Shown here one piece after another: positions 1 to 7,315 of a stretch of 17,186 nt of DNA. Position 1 is the first letter of the stretch; each line of letters begins with the position of its first letter. A program made the position numbers and the translations under genes. Origin of the DNA: JBCCFW01 sp039029535 (GTDB lineage: Bacteria; Acidobacteriota; JBCCFW01); the NCBI GenBank assembly GCA_039029535.1, contig JBCCFW010000166.1, positions 1-17,186 on the forward strand, written 5' to 3'. A model generated the notes under the pieces. The model was given only the letters and a program-made list of their open reading frames with translations. It was not told the DNA's origin and did no database searches.

Positions 1-130
1 CGAAGCGCTCGACCGAGATGGTGACGTCACCACGCGTCGGCGTGGTCTGGGCGGACACCGACCCGCTGGCCACCACGCAGGCGACCAGCAGCAGGAGCAT
101 CCGACGAGCTCGAGAGTGGGCAGGGTTCAT
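1..130 (-). CDS. Secreted protein of unknown function, N-terminal part only
   Basis: Only the first 43 codons are in the window; the gene runs off the left edge. Translation from the ATG at 128-130 gives MNPAHSRARRM, then a leucine/valine-rich core and VSAQTTPTRGD. This is a typical Sec signal peptide with likely cleavage after about residue 27. An LVAC string at residues 15-18 could also be read as a lipobox, but the hydrophobic core continues past it, so signal peptidase I looks likelier. GGAG lies 8 bases upstream of the ATG. The gene begins 29 bases after the stop of the 898-residue anti-sigma/VWA protein and is probably co-transcribed with it and the ECF sigma factor, so it may be a target or partner of that system. 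Too little is visible to name a family. Confidence 0.75.
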   Translation of the reverse strand, partial: MNPAHSRARRMLLLLVACVVASGSVSAQTTPTRGDVTISVERF

Positions 131-159
131 CTTCGGTTCTCCGAGAGTCGGTCGGGGGC

Positions 160-2856
160 TCATGGTTGCAGTCCAGCCGCGCTGCGGCCGACCCGGGCTC
201 GGCGAGCGAGCTCGAGCACGCGGGCCGCCGTCGCGGACGGTTGCGAGAGCAGGTCGTCGGCTTGCCGGAGCAAGCGATGGTCATCGGGGGAGCTCGTCGA
301 GAGAGCGCTGGCCAGGCTGCGCAGGGGCTCCAGGTCGACGGCACGACCGGCGTCGAGGTCCTCCTCGGCTCGCCGGAGCAAGCTGGCCACCGTGAAGCCG
401 AGCACGTTGCGGGAGACCTCTTCCTGCTGTCGGCTCGGACGCAGGGACCAGCTCGAGAGCGCTGCGCTCTGACGCAGCGTGCGGTTCTTCACGTCGACGA
501 GGTCCTTGTACTTGAGCGAGACGTCGGCGACCGGACCGGGTCCGGTGACCTCCAGCTCGACGAGGACGAGATGCTCGTCGCCTCCGAGGAAGTACGGGAT
601 GATCGTCTGCAGGCCGGGGTCGTCCTTGCCGCGATCCGACACGATGCCGAGGGTCTTCTCGACGTGGCGGTCGATGGCCTTCTCACGTTTCTTGACCCGT
701 CGGGTCTCCTGACGGTTCAGCGGACGGCTGCCGAGCACCTGCACGAGCTTCACGCCGGGAGCCGGTCGGATGTTGAGCCGCAACGCGCGGGCGACCACGC
801 GGCTCGTCGAGAGCAGCTCGTCCCTGGCCGCAGACGCCACCTCGGCGGCCTCGACGAAGTGCAGGTTGCCGAGGCCGGTCATCGCGACCTTCGCGTGGGA
901 GCGACGCTCCTCGCGGGTGAGCGACATGACCGAGGTCGACACGTCCTTCAGCGCGAGTCGATGGATCGCCCGCTCGACCCGCTGATCCAACTTGCGGTCG
1001 GTGATCAGTAGGACACGTCGGTTGCGCAGGCTGCCACCGGTCTCGATCGTCTCGAAGGCATCGGACAGGTCACCGAGAACGTCGACGAGACGATCGGGAG
1101 AGGTCAGCGGTCGCTCGGGCAGCTCCAGCGCCTGCTCGGGATCGAGGAAGCGCACGCGACCATCGGCACCGACGAGGGCGAGACGATCGAGTCGGTCGAG
1201 ACCCTCGTGCAACGCCTCGGCCGCGGCGATCCCCTCGGCCCGCTTGTCGGTGCCGACGTGGAACACGACCACCAGCGAAATGGGCGGCCGTCGCCAGGCG
1301 AGGGCGTCACTCCCCTTCAGGGCGACCTGCAAGAACACCCGCTGCGTCTCGCCCTGGCGCACGGACGGCCGATCGAGGTCGACGTGCAAGGCCATGCCAC
1401 CGGTGCTGGGCGGGTCGATCAGTTGCCGCGGCAGGCTGGGCGAGAGCAACGAGTCGATCCGCGTCGCGGGTCGACCGCTGCGTCCCAGCTCTTCGAGATG
1501 CGCCAGTCGCGCGTTGCCGCCGAGGTACAGGTTCTCGAAGTACACCGGTCGCGACAGGTCGACGTGACGCCAGGCCTCGGGTGAGGCATCGAGAGCGCCG
1601 TAGCCGAGACGGGCGAGAAGCTCGGGCAAGGTCTCGGTCATGGCCTCGTCGAGGTCGGCTTCGTCCTGGAACGCCTGGTCCTCGAGCAGCTTGTCGGCGA
1701 CGGGAGGAGGCTTGGGCGACGGCGGCGCAGTGCTCCCACCCATCGAGGCCATCCGACTCGGGGACGACTTCGAGCCCTTGGCACGCTCCTTCTTGCTCTT
1801 CCTTCTCTCGGACTCCGCTCGACCGGCCGCTTGAAAGACACGTTCACGCGCCTGGCCGACGACGTCTCGAGCCGACTCCTCGGCATCACGACCGACGAGG
1901 TCGAGCTGTCGTGCGTCTTGCTTGGCAAGGAACTCGTCTGCGTCGATCGTCTCGCCATCGACGCTCACCGTCATCTCGGACGGAGACACCTGGGCCATGA
2001 GAGTCTCGAAGAACTCCTCCGTGGGAGACGCGTGGTAAACGGGATGCGACCAGTCCCCTGCCTGCCCTTCAGCACCAGACTTCCCCGCGCTGGCTCGGAG
2101 CTCGGCGACGTCTTCCGCTCCGGGCCTCGCCCAAAGCTCGGCTTCCGAGAGGCTCTCGTTGAGCTCCTCTGCCAACACGAGGTTGCTCCTGTCGATGCCT
2201 TGGCGGGCCGACAGGGACGTGCCGGGCGGCGGACTGGCCGCCGCCATGTCTTCCCGAGCTCTCCAGTCGTCGACCTCGACCCTCGACCGCTCTCGCGATG
2301 CACCGCCACCGCCCATCCCGTCTCGTGGCTCCGACGGCATCGTGATGAGCGGTTCCGGGGCGGATCTCATCGGGTCGGGGAGCGCGACCTTCGGCACCCT
2401 CAGCTTCTCGGGCCTGTCCTCCACCGACCTGGAGGCAGTCGTCGGGATGTTCGGCAAGTGAAACATGATGGACGGCGGCGACTCACGCGCGACATCTGAA
2501 GTCGGAGCGCTCCCTCCCGTCATCCCACGTGGCAAGAGGAAGAACGCCACGCAGATCAGCACCAGGCTCGCCAGCGGCGCCCACAGCCACGGTCGCGGCC
2601 ACCACGGCTCGGGCTCCGTCCCGGCCTTCAGGGCAGCGTCGGTCGTGGCCGCAGCCTCGATGCGTCGTCGCGTCCGTTCCGCCAGGTCGTCCGGCGGCAT
2701 CTCCTCGCCCAGCCGCTGCAGGCGCTCGTCGAGCGTCGACAGCTCGGACCGCACGCGCACGCAGTCGTCACAGCCTTCGAGGTGAAGCAACTGGAGCCCG
2801 TCGAGCTCGTTCCCCTTCGCCAGGGCCTCGCGGAGGTCTCGGCACGAGTCCTTCAC
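160..2856 (-). CDS. Transmembrane zinc-finger anti-sigma protein with degenerate VWA-like C-terminal region
   Basis: Predicted 898-residue regulator. Residues 1-40 carry a zinc-binding anti-sigma motif (C5, then H25-x3-C29-x2-C32). One membrane segment lies at about 90-109. Residues 110-430 are low complexity, rich in Ser, Pro, Glu and Arg. Residues 485-770 resemble the VWA-like region of YfbK-type proteins, with a beta-strand/helix pattern (ISLVVVFHVGTD, RRVLLITDRK) and a later conserved-looking block YFLGGDEHLVLVEL. The metal-binding DxSxS motif expected after the first strand is absent (FHVGT), so metal-dependent adhesion is unlikely. The start is GTG and overlaps the stop of the upstream ECF sigma gene by four bases (GTGA), a strong sign of translational coupling and of a sigma/anti-sigma pair. 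Topology would place the head in the cytoplasm and the VWA part in the periplasm. The anti-sigma role is inferred from motif and context; the VWA assignment is moderate. Confidence 0.85.
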   Translation of the reverse strand: MKDSCRDLREALAKGNELDGLQLLHLEGCDDCVRVRSELSTLDERLQRLGEEMPPDDLAERTRRRIEAAATTDAALKAGTEPEPWWPRPWLWAPLASLVLICVAFFLLPRGMTGGSAPTSDVARESPPSIMFHLPNIPTTASRSVEDRPEKLRVPKVALPDPMRSAPEPLITMPSEPRDGMGGGGASRERSRVEVDDWRAREDMAAASPPPGTSLSARQGIDRSNLVLAEELNESLSEAELWARPGAEDVAELRASAGKSGAEGQAGDWSHPVYHASPTEEFFETLMAQVSPSEMTVSVDGETIDADEFLAKQDARQLDLVGRDAEESARDVVGQARERVFQAAGRAESERRKSKKERAKGSKSSPSRMASMGGSTAPPSPKPPPVADKLLEDQAFQDEADLDEAMTETLPELLARLGYGALDASPEAWRHVDLSRPVYFENLYLGGNARLAHLEELGRSGRPATRIDSLLSPSLPRQLIDPPSTGGMALHVDLDRPSVRQGETQRVFLQVALKGSDALAWRRPPISLVVVFHVGTDKRAEGIAAAEALHEGLDRLDRLALVGADGRVRFLDPEQALELPERPLTSPDRLVDVLGDLSDAFETIETGGSLRNRRVLLITDRKLDQRVERAIHRLALKDVSTSVMSLTREERRSHAKVAMTGLGNLHFVEAAEVASAARDELLSTSRVVARALRLNIRPAPGVKLVQVLGSRPLNRQETRRVKKREKAIDRHVEKTLGIVSDRGKDDPGLQTIIPYFLGGDEHLVLVELEVTGPGPVADVSLKYKDLVDVKNRTLRQSAALSSWSLRPSRQQEEVSRNVLGFTVASLLRRAEEDLDAGRAVDLEPLRSLASALSTSSPDDHRLLRQADDLLSQPSATAARVLELARRARVGRSAAGLQP

Positions 2857-3530
2857 GACCGACCTCCTTCTTCGGCCAACACCTCGGCAACCCGCAAGCG
2901 AGCGCGTCGCAGTCGGGTCTTGACCGTGTTCAGGTTGAGAGAGAGACGTCGTGAGACCTCGTCGAGGGAGAGTCCTTCCACTCCGACCAACAGGAGAACG
3001 TCCTGCTGGGCCTCCGGCAGCTCGCCGATGGCCACGCGCAGTCGTCCGAGCTCCTCACGGGCGAGGGTCAGCCGCTCGGCCTGCGGTCGCTCATCGGGCA
3101 CCGCCTCGAGCGTGACCGCCGGAGCGTCATCACCAACGGCGTCCGAGCTCCGCCAACGACCGACGAAGGCACGCAGGTCGTCGACGAAGCGATGCCGCCG
3201 ATGCCGCGACAGGTGGTTCGTCGCGACGTTGCGAGTGATGGAGAAAAGCCAGGTCGAGAAGCGGGCCTTGAAGCCGAACTTCGGGGCCGCCCGCGCGACT
3301 CGAACGAAGACCTCCTGAGCCAGGTCGACGGCGTCGTCGGCTCCCACGCGTTGGCGCAGGTAACGGAAGACCCAGGGCTGATGACGCTCGATGAGGTCCG
3401 ACAGGGCCGTCGGCTCACCGGCCAGGTGCAAGCGCAGGAGGTTCTCGTCGGAGGTCTCCAACGAGCGGGGCCCGTCACCTTCGGGGACGGAACCCGGGCT
3501 CGGCAGCTCCTCGCCGCCGAAGCTCAACAC
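2853..3530 (-). CDS. ECF-type RNA polymerase sigma factor
   Basis: A 225-residue sigma-70 family protein with only regions 2 and 4, as in ECF sigma factors. Region 2 spans about 32-112, with the core-binding DLAQEVFVRV at 69-78 and the promoter-melting stretch FSTWLFSITRNVATNHLSR. Region 4 spans about 160-215, with the helix-turn-helix LSLDEVSRRLSLNLNTVKTRLRRAR. The first 30 residues are a variable acidic leader. The start is GTG, preceded by AAGGGAG seven bases upstream, which supports this start. The gene overlaps the downstream zinc-finger membrane protein by GTGA, so the two are very likely a sigma/anti-sigma pair. Which genes it controls cannot be read here, though a candidate ECF-like promoter lies just upstream. 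Confidence 0.95.
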   Translation of the reverse strand: MLSFGGEELPSPGSVPEGDGPRSLETSDENLLRLHLAGEPTALSDLIERHQPWVFRYLRQRVGADDAVDLAQEVFVRVARAAPKFGFKARFSTWLFSITRNVATNHLSRHRRHRFVDDLRAFVGRWRSSDAVGDDAPAVTLEAVPDERPQAERLTLAREELGRLRVAIGELPEAQQDVLLLVGVEGLSLDEVSRRLSLNLNTVKTRLRRARLRVAEVLAEEGGRS

Positions 3531-3600
3531 GCTCGTGCTCCCTTGCCCTGATCGACGTCCACCGGTCTCCTCGCTCGTGTCTCACGACACCTTCGAGAGA

Positions 3601-3629
3601 TGTGACCCGGAAGTCGTCTCAGGGTTTCA
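3601..3629 (-). promoter_or_regulatory. Candidate ECF-type promoter upstream of the first sigma factor gene
   Basis: On the minus strand TGAAAC (3629-3624) and GTCACA (3606-3601) are separated by 17 bases. This resembles the TGAAAC...GTC pattern of many autoregulated ECF promoters. It lies in the 148-base gap before the sigma gene (GTG at 3530), which would leave a leader of about 65 bases. It is a pattern match by eye and could be chance. The short direct repeat GACCCGG (near 3604 and 3652) and two TTTCA-GGG-like strings in the same gap may also be relevant. Confidence 0.25.
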
Positions 3630-3678
3630 TGGGCGACGCCACTTTCACAGGGACCCGGTCAGGAAGCCCAGAGGACGC

Positions 3679-4317
3679 TCAGCCGATGGTCTCGAGCAGG
3701 GGCGAGTCGAAGAGGTCGGAGGGGGCGACCACGGGCTGATCCAGCGGCACGCGATCCCCGTATCGCTCCGCGATCTTCGAGGCGACCACCGGATCGTCGA
3801 GGTCGAACTCGTGGAGCTTGCGCAAGGGGCAGAGCTCGATGCCCGCCCCACGCTCGTAGACCTTCCAGACGAGCTCCGAGCAGTAGATCTTGCCGTCGCC
3901 CCACCCGAAGACGAGGTCGTAGGACCGACCGAGGAAGGGTCGGCCGACCGCGAACATCCGCTGACGAACGCCCGGACGCTCCAGGGGAGCCGGGTCGCGC
4001 AGCCGCTTGGCCACGTAGTGCCCGTTCTCACCACGGGCGATCCACTCGGCCAGCGGCGTCAGGCTGACCTTCGAGATGGCCTCGAGCACCATGGGCTGAC
4101 CGTCGCGGTGCACGACGAGACCCACGTGCGAGTAAGGAGAGTCGGTCGCCGCCTGGATCGCCTGGCTCTGGGACGACTGCGAGACGTGGAAGACCAGGTC
4201 ACCGTCCTTCAGCGCCGGCCCTGAATGACAGCCCGAGGCCACCAGCGCCAAGAGCGCCAGCCCGGCCGTCGCGATCCACCCGTGCACCCTGACCATCCCG
4301 CGCAGTCCCCTTCGCAT
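3679..4317 (-). CDS. YiiX/YebB-like permuted papain-fold hydrolase, lipoprotein
   Basis: A 212-residue protein of the permuted NlpC/P60 papain-like group that includes E. coli YiiX. It opens with a lipoprotein signal: a positive N-terminus, a hydrophobic stretch and ALVASGC, giving a lipidated Cys at about residue 30. The core has DGDLVFHVS, the catalytic His in YSHVGLV (about H64), an acidic residue in VLEA (about E79) and the catalytic Cys in IYCSELVWKVY (about C146). The order His before Cys is characteristic of the permuted family, whose members act on amide or ester bonds of lipids or peptides; the substrate is not predictable. The ATG at 4315-4317 is preferred over an in-frame GTG at 4348-4350 because GAGGAGGGTGAGGGAG lies directly before it. 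Transcription is divergent from the XapX gene. Confidence 0.85.
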   Translation of the reverse strand: MRRGLRGMVRVHGWIATAGLALLALVASGCHSGPALKDGDLVFHVSQSSQSQAIQAATDSPYSHVGLVVHRDGQPMVLEAISKVSLTPLAEWIARGENGHYVAKRLRDPAPLERPGVRQRMFAVGRPFLGRSYDLVFGWGDGKIYCSELVWKVYERGAGIELCPLRKLHEFDLDDPVVASKIAERYGDRVPLDQPVVAPSDLFDSPLLETIG

Positions 4318-4416
4318 GGCTCCCTCACCCTCCTCGACCGCTTCATTCACCAGTCAACGGCGGTCTCAGGCATCATGTCGCTCGCCGCCTCCAGCGGCCA
4401 GTTTCGGAGGTCACTC

Positions 4417-4632
4417 GTGAAGACGGCCCTCGCCCTGCTCATCGGCCTGCTCATCGGAGCCGCCTGTCGCTCCTTCGACCTCCCCGCCCCCGCCCCCAAC
4501 CGGCTCATCGGGGCCCTGCTCATCTGCTCGGTCACGATCGGCTACATCGCCGTCGACTGGGCGCTCGAACGTCAATCCGCCACGCCGGATGCCCAGGTGG
4601 CGGACGGACCGGACTCGACCGGTCAACGGTGA
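4417..4632 (+). CDS. XapX domain small membrane protein
   Basis: A 71-residue protein with two hydrophobic segments (about residues 2-15 and 27-45) around a polar turn, RSFDLPAPAPNR. The pattern of a glycine/leucine first helix, a short PxPxP turn and a second helix ending in GYIAVDW matches the XapX (DUF1427) family of small inner-membrane proteins of unknown function. The GTG start at 4417 is chosen because CGGAGG sits six bases upstream (4405-4410). An upstream in-frame ATG at 4375 lacks such a site and would place a polar leader before the first helix. The tail (about residues 50-71) is polar and not conserved in appearance. The gene is followed 175 bases later by the second ECF sigma gene on the same strand. 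Confidence 0.8.
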   Translation: MKTALALLIGLLIGAACRSFDLPAPAPNRLIGALLICSVTIGYIAVDWALERQSATPDAQVADGPDSTGQR

Positions 4633-4642
4633 GAGATCTCAC
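4629..4642 (+). repeat. 14-base near-palindrome overlapping the XapX stop codon
   Basis: GTGAGA-GA-TCTCAC has six-base arms around a two-base centre. It covers the end of the XapX gene at the start of the 175-base gap before the second sigma gene. It could be an operator half of that promoter region or simply chance; no RNA hairpin is feasible with a two-base loop. Confidence 0.3.
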
Positions 4643-4807
4643 GCGCCGCCTGGGTCGGGCGCGTCGTTGCTCGTCCTCGGTGGACCGACGGTCGACAGCG
4701 GACTGCGCGCGAGCGATGATGCCGCGACGATCCGAAGCCGTTCGGACGGGTCGTCGGCCACGGGAGGTCGGGACCGCGTGTCCGAGGACGTCGGGATCGA
4801 GGGCGAC

Positions 4808-5518
4808 ATGCCGGAGCACGAGCCGGGCTCGGCCTGGCCGGACGCCTTCGTGCGAGCCTGTGACGAAGCCGAGGTCCCAGAGCCGACGCGGGTCCACCTC
4901 TGGCGCGTGCTCACGAATTCCGGCCGAGACCCAGAAGACCCGGAACGTCTCGACCAGCTCGTCGAGGACTATCGGCACTTCGCCCTCTACCGCGCCAGCC
5001 GCGAGGGTGATCAGCAGGCCGCCCGTCAGTTCGACGAGTACTGGCGCAAGGCGGCGGGCTCGTTCTTCGGCGCCCGCTTCTCGCAGAGCGAGGTGGAAGA
5101 CCTCACCGCGGTCTTCTTCGAGCGGGTGTACCGCCTGATCGGCACCGACTTCGCCTGGCCCTGCCCCTTTTCTGCCTACCTTCGCAGCCTGCTGCTCAAC
5201 ATGGCGCGGGACCACGTCGGTCGTCTGGTCAAGAGCCGGCAGCGCGAGTCGGCCCTCGACGACCAGGTCGGCATCGAGCCCGTCGACGAGGCCCCGTCCG
5301 CCGAGCGCATCGCCATCTCTCGTCAACGGATGGACTCCGTGCGCGAGGCCCTGCTGGAGCTGTCGGCCAGCGATCGGGAGATCCTCCTCGCCTGCCTGGT
5401 CGAGGAGCGACCGGCGGCCGAGGTCGCCGAGGAGATGGGTCTCAAGCGTGATGCGGTCTATCAGCGTCTCCACCGGGCACGCGCCCGGCTGGCGGCTCAC
5501 CTGAAGGGAGTCGTCTGA
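4808..5518 (+). CDS. ECF-type RNA polymerase sigma factor (second)
   Basis: A 236-residue sigma-70 family protein, more divergent than the first. Region 2 spans about 65-145, with EVEDLTAVFFERVYRL replacing the usual DLxQExF core-binding helix and FSAYLRSLLLNMARDH as the promoter-melting segment. Region 4 spans about 170-232, with ASDREILLACLVEE and the helix-turn-helix PAAEVAEEMGLKRDAVYQRLHRARARL. About 60 residues precede region 2, longer than usual. The ATG at 4808 has GAGG five bases upstream; a GTG at 4778 with GGGAGG ten bases upstream is an alternative that would add ten residues. Its partner is very probably the soluble zinc-finger/TPR protein that starts 96 bases after its stop. The divergent region 2 suggests a non-standard ECF group, but I cannot assign one. 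Confidence 0.92.
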   Translation: MPEHEPGSAWPDAFVRACDEAEVPEPTRVHLWRVLTNSGRDPEDPERLDQLVEDYRHFALYRASREGDQQAARQFDEYWRKAAGSFFGARFSQSEVEDLTAVFFERVYRLIGTDFAWPCPFSAYLRSLLLNMARDHVGRLVKSRQRESALDDQVGIEPVDEAPSAERIAISRQRMDSVREALLELSASDREILLACLVEERPAAEVAEEMGLKRDAVYQRLHRARARLAAHLKGVV

Positions 5519-5614
5519 TGAGAGTGATCCTTCTTGTCAGCTCCGAGCCGCTGCTCGGTCTTCCGGTACGAGCCGAGGGTCGTCGCCACCCTCGCATCGA
5601 GGCAGGGGACCGTC

Positions 5615-6418
5615 ATGAGCGCTGAGTCGGGCCATCTCGGAGAGGAGCTGCTGCGCCGCGCCGCGCGCGGAGAGGAGCTCGAGAGCGAGTGGCAGGCGCA
5701 CCTCGCCGATTGCACGAGCTGCCGCGAGGAGGTCGACCTTCTCCGCGCCCTGCACGGAGCCGTGACCGTCGGCCAACGCTCGGGCCCCTGTCCCGACGAC
5801 CTGTTGCTCGCGCGCTTCGCGCAGGGCGACCTGAGCTCGTCCGAAGAGAACGAGATCGGACTGCACGTGAGCGTGTGTCGCACCTGCGGTCCTCTCCACG
5901 AGTCGTTGCGGGAGGCCACGGAGAGCGCCGGCGGGCTCCCGGTGCTCCCCCTTCCGGGACCCATCGTCCGCTTGACCGAGCGTCTGGCCGCTCTCGTTCA
6001 GTTCGAGATGCCGATGTCGCTGGCCATGCAGGCACGATCGGCGACGGCCGGTGCGGCCAGCCTCGTCTTCGCGAAGGCGATGGAGAGCTATCGCGAAGGT
6101 CGGCACGACGACGCGCTTCAGGGTCTCGAAGAGGCCATCGGTGCCGGCGAGGACAGCGCGGCGGCCTCCTACTTCTTCGGAGCCTGCCTGCTGCGCGCGG
6201 GTCGTCATGCGGAAGCAAGCGAAGCGTTTCGGACGGCCGTCGGTCGCGCGGGCAAGCGCGGTGACTATCGACTCCTGTTTGCGCAGGCCCTACTACTTGA
6301 AGGAAAGGGCGAAGAAGCGCAGGCGGAGCTCCAGCGAGCCACCCGCGTGCCCGGCGCCCACCGCAAGGCGGCCCGCGAGCTTCTCGGCGAGCTCGAAGAA
6401 GTGCTCGGAAACGACTGA
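5615..6418 (+). CDS. Soluble zinc-finger (tandem) and TPR protein, probable anti-sigma factor
   Basis: A 267-residue protein with two zinc-finger anti-sigma motifs. The first is H29-x3-C33-x2-C36 (HLADCTSC). The second is C59 followed by H84-x3-C88-x2-C91 (HVSVCRTC). From about residue 150 it continues with TPR-like helical pairs (AMESYREGRHDDALQGLEEAI, FGACLLRAGRHAEASEAFRTAV, ALLLEGKGEEAQAELQRA). No membrane segment is visible, so it should be cytoplasmic, unlike the membrane anti-sigma encoded at 160-2856. The ATG at 5615 is chosen over an upstream TTG at 5534 because CAGGGGA lies just before it and the text before it lacks domain character. It directly follows the second ECF sigma gene. 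The anti-sigma role is inferred from motif and adjacency; TPR repeats imply a protein-binding signal input. Confidence 0.88.
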   Translation: MSAESGHLGEELLRRAARGEELESEWQAHLADCTSCREEVDLLRALHGAVTVGQRSGPCPDDLLLARFAQGDLSSSEENEIGLHVSVCRTCGPLHESLREATESAGGLPVLPLPGPIVRLTERLAALVQFEMPMSLAMQARSATAGAASLVFAKAMESYREGRHDDALQGLEEAIGAGEDSAAASYFFGACLLRAGRHAEASEAFRTAVGRAGKRGDYRLLFAQALLLEGKGEEAQAELQRATRVPGAHRKAARELLGELEEVLGND

Positions 6419-6422
6419 GACC

Positions 6423-6450
6423 GGCGATCTCGAAGAAAAGCGAGATCGCC
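6423..6450 (+). terminator. Perfect 10-base-pair stem-loop after the anti-sigma gene
   Basis: GGCGATCTCG (6423-6432) pairs exactly with CGAGATCGCC (6441-6450) around an eight-base A-rich loop, four bases after the stop of the TPR anti-sigma gene. There is no run of T after the stem, so it is not a classic intrinsic terminator. It could be a weak terminator, an mRNA-stabilising or processing element, or a way to uncouple the secreted-protein gene from the sigma/anti-sigma mRNA. Confidence 0.5.
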
Positions 6451-6499
6451 TGTCAGGCCGAGGCACCCGCGCAGTCTTTCCGACCGCAACGCAGCGGAA

Positions 6500-6514
6500 G
6501 CGGCAAGTTGCCGC
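6500..6514 (+). promoter_or_regulatory. 15-base palindrome upstream of the secreted-protein gene
   Basis: GCGGCAA-G-TTGCCGC has perfect seven-base arms around one base and lies 38 bases before the ATG at 6553. The symmetry and position fit a protein-binding operator better than an RNA hairpin. No regulator can be named, and no convincing promoter boxes are visible around it. Confidence 0.3.
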
Positions 6515-6552
6515 CCGCGCAACAGCGAAACATCTCAGGAGGTTCTCACCCC

Positions 6553-7293
6553 ATGACCGTGTCCCGAACGCTGCATTCACACCTTCGCGTTTCGACCTGG
6601 CTCGCCCTTGCCTTCGCCGTGGTGACGACGAGCGCCTTCGCCGCCGTTCCCTGCGGCGTGATCATCAACCCCCACGATGAGGACCCCCTCGAGTTCGAGC
6701 CCCTCATCCTCGACACCGGCTTCCTCCCCACCCAGGGTGGCACGGGTCAGGCGCCGACCATCGTGCACGCTCGCAGTTGTGCCTACCCGACCAAGCGCCC
6801 CCGACTCGGCGCCGCCGTCAACAGCTGTGAGGACGCGACCGGACCGAAGTGCCCGACCGAGTGGACGGTGACCGGCTCCTGCCCGCCCGCGTCGTGGGAG
6901 GACGGACTCGTCGTGACGGACTCCTCCTACGATCAGCAGACCGGGCTGGTCCTCGTCGAGTTCCGGCTGCAGTACCACGTGCCTGACGGCGTCAATGCCG
7001 GGATCCACTTGTCGATGAAGAGCCTCACCGGTCCCGACACTCGCACGACCGGCTGGCTCGACTTCGGCTCGACCGGCCCCTATTGCGCGTGCTCGCCCCA
7101 GTCGCTCGCCGTCCTGCCCAGCCAGGTCTACTTCGTCCAGATGACGATCGTGGAGGGGGTCTACGAGAACGGCGACCCGGCGCCCGCCGGCACCATGGTC
7201 GAGGGCGAGACCGAGAACTTCTGGCTGATGGTGAGTGGCAACTCTGCCCAGCTCACCCCCGACGCGGGCTTCGGCTTGCCGCCGTTCCAGTAG
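6553..7293 (+). CDS. Cysteine-rich secreted protein of unknown function
   Basis: A 246-residue protein starting with a clear Sec signal peptide: MTVSRTLHSHLR, a hydrophobic core, and likely cleavage after AFA at about residue 30. The mature part has seven cysteines (C34, C76, C92, C100, C110, C178, C180), including a CAC pair, which suggests disulfides outside the cytoplasm. There are no transmembrane segments after the signal and no catalytic motif that I recognise. The beta-rich, Gly/Thr/Pro-rich sequence suggests a small globular or surface protein. The ATG at 6553 is preceded by AGGAGG (6537-6542), about ten bases upstream; an earlier in-frame start at 6508 would put a polar leader before the signal. 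It follows the ECF sigma and anti-sigma genes and ends 22 bases from the oppositely oriented CHAT protease gene, so it may be a regulon member or effector. Confidence 0.85.
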   Translation: MTVSRTLHSHLRVSTWLALAFAVVTTSAFAAVPCGVIINPHDEDPLEFEPLILDTGFLPTQGGTGQAPTIVHARSCAYPTKRPRLGAAVNSCEDATGPKCPTEWTVTGSCPPASWEDGLVVTDSSYDQQTGLVLVEFRLQYHVPDGVNAGIHLSMKSLTGPDTRTTGWLDFGSTGPYCACSPQSLAVLPSQVYFVQMTIVEGVYENGDPAPAGTMVEGETENFWLMVSGNSAQLTPDAGFGLPPFQ

Positions 7294-7315
7294 AGCTCGC
7301 ACCATTGGCTCATCG

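Noticed and set aside
4532..5500. 322-codon open frame on the minus strand
   Set aside because: It is antisense to the second ECF sigma factor, which shows both sigma domains, and has no domain of its own.
5518..5626. 35-codon open frame starting at TGATG after the second sigma gene
   Set aside because: The ATG overlaps the sigma stop, but the peptide has no recognisable character and ends inside the anti-sigma gene. It may act as a coupling leader, but nothing supports a product.
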